Shown here one piece after another: positions 7,516 through 12,692 of a stretch of DNA of 12,692 nucleotides. Each line of letters begins with the position of its first letter. Within the stretch, counting starts at the first letter, position 1. This stretch comes from Acidothermales bacterium (lineage in GTDB: Bacteria > Actinomycetota > Actinomycetes > Streptosporangiales > WHST01). The notes beneath the pieces were generated by a model. It was not told where the DNA came from. It ran no database searches and saw only the letters and a program-made list of their open reading frames with translations. Location: NCBI GenBank assembly GCA_017354575.1, contig JAFMQP010000064.1, positions 1 through 12,692 of the forward strand, read 5' to 3'. The position numbers and the translations under genes were made by a program.

Positions 7516-9282
7516 ATGCCGGCAGACACACCGGTCAAGGTGACCGTCGTCGTGCCCGTCTACAACCCGGGCAAGCACATCGAGCCGCTGATCGAGTCGT
7601 TGCGCCGCCAGACCTTGCCGGCCGACGAGTTCGAGGCCGTCTTCGTCGACGACGGCTCCACCGACGAGACGCCGGGGCGCCTCGACGAGCTCGCCGCGGA
7701 GGCGCCGAACGTGCGCGTCGTCCACCAGCCCAACTCCGGCTGGCCCGGTAAGCCGCGAAACGTCGGCATCGACCTGGCGCGTGGCGAGTTCGTCCAGTTC
7801 GTCGACCAGGACGACGAGCTCGACCCGGAGGCGCTCGACCACCTCTACCGACGCGCGGTGGAGACGTCCGCGGACGTGGTGCTCGGCAAGGTCGTCGGCC
7901 GCGGACGCTCGGTGCCGGTGAGCGTGTTCCAGAGGCGCGACGACCACGCCACGCTCGCGAGCAGTCCGCTGATCTCCACCTTGTCGCCGCACAAGATGTT
8001 CCGCAAGCAGATGCTCGACGAGCACCACATCCGGTTCCCGGAGGGCAAGCGCCGTCTCGAGGACCACCCGTTCGTCGTGCACGCGTATTTCGCCGCGCGG
8101 AACATCGCGATCCTCGCCGACCGTCCCTGCTACTACTTCACCCGCAGGAGCGACGACGAGAACAACTCGTTCCAGCGGTTCGACCCGGCCGGGTACTTCA
8201 ACAACGTCGAGGACAGCATCGACGTCGTCGAGGCGTACACGGAACCCGGCCCGTTGCGGAACAAGCTGCTGTCCCGCTTCTACCGTAACGAGATGCTGTC
8301 CCGGCTGAGCGAGCCGCAGATCCTCAACTTCCCCGAGGACTACCGCAAGGAGCTGTTCGAGCAGACCAGGCTGCTGTCCGGCAGGCGCTTCCCCGACGCC
8401 GTACCCGACCACCTCCCGCTGCCGAACCGGCTGCGGTCGATCCTGCTGCGTGCGGGCCGGCTCGACGACATGGTGGAGTTCGCGCGGCGCTGCAGCGACG
8501 TGCGCGCGAACGCCGAGCTCGGTGACGTCCGCTGGCGCGACGGCCGGCTCGAGCTCGACGTCGAGGCGACGATGGGCTACCACGACGGCGGCCGGGTGGT
8601 CTGGGTCCCGGACGGCGAGCGGTTCCGGTTCGACCCGCGGCTCACCGACGACCTGTTCCGCGACGGCGACCGTGAGCTCGACTCGGCCGAGCGGGTCCTC
8701 GCCCAGGCCACCGCGGACGTGACCGTGCGCTGCCGCGAGACCGGCGCCGAGTGGTGGGTGCCCTCGGAGGTGACGAAGCGGCTGGCACCGGTCGACGACA
8801 CCGGAGCGGTCACCAGCACGCTGTCGGTCGCCGCGACCGTCGACCCGTCGGCGCTGCTCGGCGGCGCGCCGCTCTCGCCCGGCAGGTGGGACTTCTTCCT
8901 GCACCTGTCGTTCGGCGGGCTCGTCCGCAAGGCCCGGGTCGGTCCCGTGGCGGCGGAACGGCTGACGCTCACCGAGGGCGGCGTCGGGGGCGGCTCGCGG
9001 CTGCGGGTCAGGCCGTACCTCACCGCGACCTACGGCAAGTTCAGCCTCGACGTCCGGCCGGTGCGGCTGCGGCTGACCCAGCGCGGGCTGGTCGTGCCCC
9101 CGCCCGCCGAGCCGGAGGGCGGGCTGCTGCCGGTACGTCTGCGCAGCCCGGCGGCTCGCCGGGCCGTGCACCGGTGCGGCGTCCTCGTCGACGCCGTGGT
9201 GCGCGGGCTACCCCTCTCGCGTGCCCGGGCGAGGAGGTACACCCGTAGGCTGCACCGGATCGCCCGCAGGATCGTCCGCTGA
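7516..9282 (+). CDS. Family 2 glycosyltransferase with C-terminal accessory region
   Basis: The 588-residue protein starts with a GT-A fold catalytic domain (about 5-210). It shows VTVVVPVYNPGKHIEPLIES (9-28), the nucleotide-binding VDDGS (44-48), GKPRNVGIDLARG (78-90), the metal-binding DQDD (97-100) and the likely base region LEDHPF (181-186). After a helical linker, residues about 335-525 look like beta-strand-rich accessory sequence (WRDGRLELDVEAT, then PGRWDFFLHLSFGG). A very basic, probably helical tail (about 540-588) ends the protein. The order resembles wall-teichoic-acid or surface-polysaccharide transferases of the TarS/TarP style, which add sugars to cell-wall glycans. No membrane segment is seen, so the basic tail may attach it to the membrane. 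ATG7516 is chosen over GTG/ATG codons upstream because GAGGGAG lies just before it. Beside the dTDP-rhamnose genes, rhamnose is a reasonable but unproven donor sugar. Confidence 0.85.
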   Translation: MPADTPVKVTVVVPVYNPGKHIEPLIESLRRQTLPADEFEAVFVDDGSTDETPGRLDELAAEAPNVRVVHQPNSGWPGKPRNVGIDLARGEFVQFVDQDDELDPEALDHLYRRAVETSADVVLGKVVGRGRSVPVSVFQRRDDHATLASSPLISTLSPHKMFRKQMLDEHHIRFPEGKRRLEDHPFVVHAYFAARNIAILADRPCYYFTRRSDDENNSFQRFDPAGYFNNVEDSIDVVEAYTEPGPLRNKLLSRFYRNEMLSRLSEPQILNFPEDYRKELFEQTRLLSGRRFPDAVPDHLPLPNRLRSILLRAGRLDDMVEFARRCSDVRANAELGDVRWRDGRLELDVEATMGYHDGGRVVWVPDGERFRFDPRLTDDLFRDGDRELDSAERVLAQATADVTVRCRETGAEWWVPSEVTKRLAPVDDTGAVTSTLSVAATVDPSALLGGAPLSPGRWDFFLHLSFGGLVRKARVGPVAAERLTLTEGGVGGGSRLRVRPYLTATYGKFSLDVRPVRLRLTQRGLVVPPPAEPEGGLLPVRLRSPAARRAVHRCGVLVDAVVRGLPLSRARARRYTRRLHRIARRIVR

Positions 9283-9299
9283 CCTGAATGGAGCCCCGA

Positions 9300-9809
9300 A
9301 TGGCGAAGACGTCCACGCCCTACGCGGTCGACGAGGTGCACAGCTGGGCGCGCCGCTCCGGCGAGCGCGTCCACGTCGTGCTGCAGGTGCCCGGCCTCGT
9401 CGTGGAACGCGGCACGGAGCCGACGCTCGAGCTGCGCCGCGGCAAGGACACGGTGACGGCGACCGCGGAGGTGGCGAGCACGCGCGACGCCACCGCCCTG
9501 ACGGCGAACCCGCTCGCCGCCGACCTCACGTCCGGCGTGTGGCGGTTCGCGCTGCGACTGCCCGGCGAGGACGGGCGACGGCAGGTCGACGCGCGGCTGC
9601 TGCTGCCCGGCCAGGGCCCGGTCGCGCTGCTGACCGGGCCGATGCCCGGACGTCCGCTGCAGCCCCGCCCGCGCGGCGGCAGTCTCGGTACGCGTGCGGT
9701 CCGTACCGCCCGCAAGGCGACCGACGCCGCGCTGCGCGAGCTGCCGCCCGAGCAGGCCGTCCGGTGCCGCCGCGCGCTGCGTCGCGTCGCGCGCGCCGCC
9801 GGGATGTGA
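9300..9809 (+). CDS. Small protein resembling the C-terminal region of the upstream glycosyltransferase
   Basis: This 169-residue protein has no catalytic motif that I recognise. It looks like a shortened copy of the accessory part of the preceding glycosyltransferase. The strand SGVWRFALRLPGEDGRRQ (78-95) parallels SPGRWDFFLHLSFGGLVRK there. The basic tail starting RAVRTARKATDAALRELP (132-149) parallels RAVHRCGVLVDAVVRGLP at the transferase C terminus. The first 110 residues are predicted mostly beta-strand. ATG9300 is preferred to the in-frame ATG9288 because GGAG sits 6 nt before it. The gene begins 17 nt after the transferase stop and is surely co-transcribed. A role as a partner or glycan-binding subunit of the transferase is inference. 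It ends 12 nt from the convergent methyltransferase gene. Confidence 0.78.
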   Translation: MAKTSTPYAVDEVHSWARRSGERVHVVLQVPGLVVERGTEPTLELRRGKDTVTATAEVASTRDATALTANPLAADLTSGVWRFALRLPGEDGRRQVDARLLLPGQGPVALLTGPMPGRPLQPRPRGGSLGTRAVRTARKATDAALRELPPEQAVRCRRALRRVARAAGM

Positions 9810-9821
9810 CCCGGCGCGCTC

Positions 9822-10571
9822 TCAGCCGCCGACGAGCTCGGTGAGGCCGGTGGCGCGGAACAGGCTGCGCACCTGGCTGGCGTTCGTCGGACGCAGCCGG
9901 TTGCGCAGCTGCGCGAGCCGCTCCCACGCCGGGCTCGCCACCAGCTTCTCCGGGTCGACGGCGTGCTTGCGCTCGAGCACCTCGGTGGGCACGTCCTGCG
10001 GGTCGTCGACGACCATCTCCTCGACCAGGTCGTCGTACTTCTCCGTCAGGCCCGGTGCCGTGGCGTCGGGCACGAGCACGACCGACGTGCCCGTCGGCTG
10101 GGTGTCGACGTTGAACGCGAGGAGGTCCGGGCGGTGCTTCTGCAGCGCCTGCATCACCTTGTAGACGTCGCCGGTCCACATCTTGGTGATCCGGTCCCTG
10201 GCCGCCTCGTCGACGGTACGCGGCAGCATGTCGTCGAAGACGATCACGCTCGCCGGCGTGGTGTAGCGCTCGACGTTCATGAAGTCGCGCAGCGTGTACT
10301 CGGACAGGTGCATGCCGTCGATGAACGCGAGGTCGACGACCGGCCGGCGGAAGTGTGCGAGGGGGTTCGTGCGGGCGAAGAACTCGTCGCTGGTGGCCCG
10401 CACCAGGTGCAGGTCGCACTGCACCTCGGAGGTCACCTTGAACGCCGGGTCGATCGCGACCGTCTGGGTACGTGACAGGGTCAGGCTGCGGCCGTCGCTG
10501 ACGCCGATCTCCAGGTAGCTCCTCGGCTCCAGCAACCGGTGCAGATGACCCAGCAGCTCGTGCCTCAACAT
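9822..10571 (-). CDS. Class I SAM-dependent methyltransferase-like protein (Methyltransf_24 type)
   Basis: This 249-residue protein carries a Rossmann methyltransferase core. Motif I is YLEIGVSDGRSL (19-30), the following strand ends AIDP (39-42), and the family block AFIDGMHLSEYTLRDF (82-97) and VIVFDDM (109-115) follow. These match the small methyltransferase group often found in polysaccharide and cell-wall loci. Residues after about 170 are variable. ATG10571 has GGAGGG about 12 nt upstream. It lies 79 nt downstream of rfbC on the same strand and converges on the glycosyltransferase pair, so O-methylation of a surface sugar is an attractive guess, with no direct evidence. The C-terminal half could instead belong to a non-methylating relative. 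The fold is likely; the substrate is unknown. Confidence 0.75.
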   Translation of the reverse strand: MLRHELLGHLHRLLEPRSYLEIGVSDGRSLTLSRTQTVAIDPAFKVTSEVQCDLHLVRATSDEFFARTNPLAHFRRPVVDLAFIDGMHLSEYTLRDFMNVERYTTPASVIVFDDMLPRTVDEAARDRITKMWTGDVYKVMQALQKHRPDLLAFNVDTQPTGTSVVLVPDATAPGLTEKYDDLVEEMVVDDPQDVPTEVLERKHAVDPEKLVASPAWERLAQLRNRLRPTNASQVRSLFRATGLTELVGG

Positions 10572-10628
10572 GTGATCCGGTTTCCCTCCGCGCCGGGTGC
10601 AGGTTGGAGAGACCCTACGCCACCCGCA

Positions 10629-10644
10629 CTGAGTTCCTCCTCAG
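10629..10644 (-). other. Small hairpin with purine-rich, SD-like loop downstream of rfbC
   Basis: Just after the rfbC stop, the minus strand reads CTGAG-GAGGAA-CTCAG, a 5-bp stem with a 6-nt loop that resembles a ribosome-binding site. No start codon follows at useful distance and no T-tract follows, so it is neither an evident RBS nor a terminator. It could be an mRNA processing or stability element, or chance. Confidence 0.3.
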
Positions 10645-10650
10645 CCACCG

Positions 10651-11253
10651 TCACGGACGCCCGCCGCGCAGCGACGCGTACAGCGCCAGGCAGTCCTCGT
10701 AACGGGGCAGCAGCCCTGCGTCCGCCGCCTCGGACAGGCCGGGCGCGGCCTCGTCCTTCGGCGACAGCAGCGGTGTCGTGCCGGCGGGCCAGTCGATGCC
10801 GATGCCGGGGTCGAGCGGGTCGAGCCCGTGCTCGCGCTCGGGGGCGTACGCCGCCGAGCAGAGGTAGACCACGGCCGCGCCGTCGGTGAGCGCCATGAAC
10901 GCGTGCCCGAGCCCCTCGGCGATGTAGACGGCGTGCCGGCTCTCGTCGTCCAGCCGGACCGCCTCCCAGCGGCCGAACGTCGGCGAGCCGACCCGGATGT
11001 CCACCACGACGTCGAGCACCGCCCCGGTGACGCAGGTGACGTACTTGGCCTGGCTCGGCGGCACGTCGGCGTAGTGGATGCCCCGGACGACGCCGGCCGC
11101 CGACACCGAGCAGTTCGCCTGGGCCAGCCCGAGGTCCTGGCCCGTGGCCTCGCGGAACTCGGCCCCGCGGAACCACTCCAGGAACACGCCACGCGAGTCG
11201 GCCGGGATCTTCGGCTCGAGGACCCACGCACCGTCGATACCGAGAGGACGCAC
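10651..11253 (-). CDS. rfbC: dTDP-4-dehydrorhamnose 3,5-epimerase (RmlC)
   Basis: This enzyme epimerises C3 and C5 of dTDP-4-keto-6-deoxy-glucose, the third step of dTDP-L-rhamnose synthesis, and completes the set with rfbA, rfbB and rfbD. The 200-residue cupin shows DSRGVFLEWFR (19-29), QANCSVSAAGVVRGIH (45-60) with the catalytic His at H60, GAVLDVVVDIRVGSPTFG (77-94), YIAEGLGHAFMAL (110-122) and the YLCSAAYAPEREH block (130-142). Y130 and Y136 there correspond in spacing to active-site tyrosines of mycobacterial RmlC. The start is GTG11253, with a strong AAAGGAGG (11265-11272) 11 nt upstream. The long spacing is tolerable and no nearer start fits the motif order. It is transcribed away from the DAHP synthase leader; its own promoter is not obvious. 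Length is typical. Confidence 0.96.
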   Translation of the reverse strand: MRPLGIDGAWVLEPKIPADSRGVFLEWFRGAEFREATGQDLGLAQANCSVSAAGVVRGIHYADVPPSQAKYVTCVTGAVLDVVVDIRVGSPTFGRWEAVRLDDESRHAVYIAEGLGHAFMALTDGAAVVYLCSAAYAPEREHGLDPLDPGIGIDWPAGTTPLLSPKDEAAPGLSEAADAGLLPRYEDCLALYASLRGGRP

Positions 11254-11315
11254 GCGCCTGTCTCCCTCCTTTGACGACGTGCCAGCATCTCACAGGGCTA
11301 TCCGGCGGCGACCTG

Positions 11316-11350
11316 CTGACACCGCTAGGCCGCCTGCTACTGTTCCTCCT
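11316..11350 (+). promoter_or_regulatory. Promoter of the aromatic leader/aroF transcription unit
   Basis: CTGACA (11316-11321) matches five of six bases of the -35 consensus TTGACA. After a 16-nt spacer comes TACTGT (11338-11343), a TANNNT-type -10. The leader GTG lies 7 nt after the -10, which is where transcription should begin, and there is no Shine-Dalgarno sequence before it. This is the best-looking promoter in the window. Confidence 0.65.
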
Positions 11351-11434
11351 GTGCGAGGGACCGGCTGGTTCTACTTCTATGGCGTGGGCTCCGACTCGGG
11401 AGCGGCACGCCGGTTCGGCCACGCGCCGGAATAG
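11351..11434 (+). CDS. Aromatic amino acid leader peptide (Trp-Phe-Tyr-Phe-Tyr), attenuator ORF
   Basis: This 27-codon ORF begins GTG and ends TAG, reading MRGTGWFYFYG at the start. Codons 6-10 are TGG TTC TAC TTC TAT (11366-11380), all three aromatic amino acids in a row; one more Phe follows at codon 22. Five consecutive aromatic codons in so short an ORF, directly upstream of the first enzyme of aromatic synthesis, fit a transcription-attenuation leader peptide. Uncharged tRNA-Trp, -Phe or -Tyr would stall the ribosome there. It lacks a Shine-Dalgarno sequence, but a -10 box 7 nt upstream indicates a leaderless message starting at the GTG. The peptide itself probably has no function once made. 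The alternative, chance, is unlikely given the matching RNA structures downstream. I know of no standard gene symbol for it. Confidence 0.82.
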   Translation: MRGTGWFYFYGVGSDSGAARRFGHAPE

Positions 11435-11471
11435 GACCGGCAGACACCGCACCCGAAGCCTCGGAGCCCGC
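11384..11471 (+). promoter_or_regulatory. Antiterminator pairing of the aroF attenuator
   Basis: GTGGGCTCCGA (11384-11394), starting 3 nt after the last codon of the aromatic run, pairs with TCGGAGCCCGC (11461-11471): 11 bp with a single G-U. The second strand includes the last 4 nt of the terminator's left arm and its inner CCC, so the two structures exclude each other. A competing local hairpin, GCTCC (11388-11392) with GGAGC (11399-11403), could hide the first strand when ribosomes do not stall. An additional ACCGGC/GCCGGT pairing (11360-11365 with 11409-11414) would enclose the aromatic codons. Pairings were found by eye, without energy calculation. Confidence 0.72.
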
Positions 11472-11492
11472 AAGGGGACCGGGGCTTTCTTC
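11455..11492 (+). terminator. Rho-independent attenuator terminator between leader ORF and aroF
   Basis: GAAGCCTCGG (11455-11464) pairs with CCGGGGCTTT (11479-11488) over ten positions, two of them G-U. An inner CCC/GGG stem closes on a GCAA tetraloop (11467-11476) after AG/GA internal mismatches. The right arm runs into TTTCTTC, a short pyrimidine/T tract. It sits 21 nt after the leader stop and 49 nt before the aroF ATG, exactly where an attenuator terminator should be. The T tract is short, as is common in actinobacteria. Confidence 0.72.
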
Positions 11493-11541
11493 ATGTGACC
11501 CACCGTCGAGACAGCACAGCAGGAAAGCGCAGGAGGAAGAC

Positions 11542-12573
11542 ATGGTCGTCGTGATGGACGCCGAAGCGACCGACGAGGACGTCGCCCGGGTGGCCGACAC
11601 CGTACGGGCCGCGGGCGGCGAGGCGTTCGTGAGCCGCGGCGTGGCCCGCACCATCGTGGGGCTGGTGGGCGACGTCGAGCACTTCGACCGGCTCGACCTC
11701 CGCACGCTGCCGGGCGTCGCCGACGTCGTCCGCATCAGCGTCCCCTACAAGCTGGTGAGCAGGGAGCACCACAAGGAACGCTCCACCATCCACGTCGGCG
11801 GCGTCCCCATCGGTCCAGGCAGGTTCACGCTCGTCGCCGGGCCGTGCGCCGTCGAGGACGCCAGGCAGACGTTCGAGGCCGCCGACATGGCCAAGGCCGC
11901 GGGCGCGTCGCTCCTGCGCGGCGGCGCGTTCAAGCCGCGGACGTCCCCTTACGCCTTCCAGGGCCTCGGCGAGAAGGGCCTGGAGATCCTCGCCACCGCA
12001 CGCGAGGCGACCGGCCTGCCCGTCGTGACGGAGGTCGTCGACGCCCACGACGTCCCGCTGGTCGCGCAGTACGCGGACATGCTGCAGGTCGGGACGCGCA
12101 ACATGCAGAACTTCGCGCTGCTGCAGGCGGTCGGAGCCGCCGGCAAGCCGGTCATGCTCAAGCGCGGCCTTAACGCGACGATCGAGGAGTGGCTCATGGC
12201 CGCCGAGTACATCGCCCAGCGCGGCAACCTCGACATCGTGCTGTGCGAGCGGGGCGTCCGCACGTTCGAGAAGGCGACGAGGAACACCCTCGACGTGAGC
12301 GCCGTGCCCGTGGCGCAGAACCTCTCGCACCTCCCCGTCATGGTCGACCCGTCGCACGCGTCCGGGCTGCGGGAGCTCGTCGTGCCGCTCGCGCGTGCCG
12401 GCATCGCGGTCGGCGCGGACGCCCTGATGGTCGACATCCATCCGCACCCGGAGGACGCGCGCGTCGACGGGTCGCAGGCACTCGTCGGTTCGGACCTGCG
12501 CGACCTCGCCACCGCGGTCCGCACGCTGCCGCAGCTGGTCGGACGGGAGCTCACCGCACCGCCGGGGAGCTGA
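11542..12573 (+). CDS. aroF: 3-deoxy-7-phosphoheptulonate (DAHP) synthase, type I-beta with N-terminal regulatory domain
   Basis: This enzyme condenses phosphoenolpyruvate and erythrose-4-phosphate to DAHP, the committed step of the shikimate pathway. The 343-residue protein has an N-terminal ferredoxin-like domain (about 1-75). In the Thermotoga-type enzymes that domain binds Tyr or Phe for feedback inhibition. The catalytic barrel follows: AGPCAVE (99-105), GGAFKPRTSPYAFQG (127-141), LQVGTRNMQN (181-190), MLKRGL (205-210), VDPSHASG (268-275). Cys102, His272 and Asp309 align by number and context with metal ligands of the Thermotoga enzyme. The fourth ligand position, Glu298 there, is Asp298 here (MVDIHPHPED). 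ATG11542 has a strong AGGAGG (11531-11536). Expression appears to be controlled by the attenuator just upstream, so the gene would have both transcriptional and allosteric feedback. Many actinobacteria use a type II enzyme instead; whether this genome also has one cannot be seen. Confidence 0.95.
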   Translation: MVVVMDAEATDEDVARVADTVRAAGGEAFVSRGVARTIVGLVGDVEHFDRLDLRTLPGVADVVRISVPYKLVSREHHKERSTIHVGGVPIGPGRFTLVAGPCAVEDARQTFEAADMAKAAGASLLRGGAFKPRTSPYAFQGLGEKGLEILATAREATGLPVVTEVVDAHDVPLVAQYADMLQVGTRNMQNFALLQAVGAAGKPVMLKRGLNATIEEWLMAAEYIAQRGNLDIVLCERGVRTFEKATRNTLDVSAVPVAQNLSHLPVMVDPSHASGLRELVVPLARAGIAVGADALMVDIHPHPEDARVDGSQALVGSDLRDLATAVRTLPQLVGRELTAPPGS

Positions 12574-12692
12574 GTTTCGCCACGCGGGACACGTTGCGGT
12601 TGTGGAATCGTTGCATCGGCGAGACACTGCCGTTGACCTGCGTGGACGCGAGTCGGGCGGGTCGCCGGGGGGACGACGGGCGTTCCGACCGT
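12574..12692 (+). other. Right-edge region with a possible gene start at 12602
   Basis: No gene is certain in these last 119 bases. A GTG at 12602 opens a frame (beginning MESLHRRDTAVDLRG) that stays open to the edge. It has no ribosome-binding site and no clear -10 box, and the visible residues match no family that I know. No terminator hairpin is seen after the aroF stop. The call is weak and needs the adjoining sequence. Confidence 0.25.

Noticed and set aside
7447..9171. A 574-codon minus-strand open frame opposite the glycosyltransferase
   Set aside because: Shadow frame of a gene with intact family 2 motifs; its composition is repetitive and matches no family.
10572..10650. A separate promoter for the methyltransferase-like gene (minus-strand TAGGGT in the gap after rfbC)
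   Set aside because: A TANNNT match exists but no -35 at 16-18 nt is convincing, and a strong ribosome-binding site downstream allows readthrough from rfbC.
11343..11350. TTCCTCCT, an exact complement of AGGAGGAA at the aroF ribosome-binding site (11531-11538)
   Set aside because: It could sequester the RBS only if transcribed, but the promoter geometry puts the transcript start at about 11351; pyrimidine-rich spacer is also ordinary between -10 and +1.

Overview
The window is very GC-rich, with strong G/C bias at third codon positions, many GTG starts, tightly packed genes and several apparently leaderless transcripts. The gene families (PASTA-domain Ser/Thr kinase, THUMP-like methyltransferase, long-form RmlA) fit an actinobacterium. 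I cannot name the genus. I see no mobile elements, tRNA or rRNA genes, or CRISPR array.

Layout. (1) At 1-423, on the minus strand, lies the N-terminal part of a rhodocoxin/putidaredoxin-reductase-type FAD oxidoreductase. It diverges across a 76-bp gap from (2) a plus-strand pair at 500-3259: a PknB-type kinase with one membrane segment and four PASTA repeats, followed 6 nt later by a DMT/EamA transporter. (3) At 3291-7396, on the minus strand, is the operon rfbA-rfbB-rfbD-THUMP-like methyltransferase. Two of its three junctions are 4-nt overlaps. It makes dTDP-L-rhamnose except for the epimerase step. (4) At 7516-9809, divergent from rfbA, are a family-2 glycosyltransferase with a C-terminal accessory region and a small protein that resembles that region. 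(5) At 9822-11253, on the minus strand, are rfbC (the missing epimerase) and a class I methyltransferase-like gene. Regions 3-5 together look like a cell-surface glycan locus supplying and using dTDP-rhamnose. (6) At 11316-12573, on the plus strand, is a type I-beta DAHP synthase, first enzyme of the shikimate pathway. It is preceded by what reads as a complete transcription attenuator.

The most interesting element is that attenuator (11316-11492). A good promoter is followed, 7 nt after its -10 box, by a 27-codon GTG-started leader ORF with the run Trp-Phe-Tyr-Phe-Tyr. Just after those codons lies an 11-nt segment that can pair with 11 nt overlapping a downstream Rho-independent terminator. 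This is the classic layout in which stalling on uncharged aromatic tRNAs favours an antiterminator. It suggests that one leader senses all three aromatic amino acids to control entry into the pathway. Three promoters here (kinase, rfbA, leader) place a TACNNT -10 box 7-8 nt before the start codon, which points to leaderless mRNAs. Families were assigned by reading motifs, and no database search was possible.
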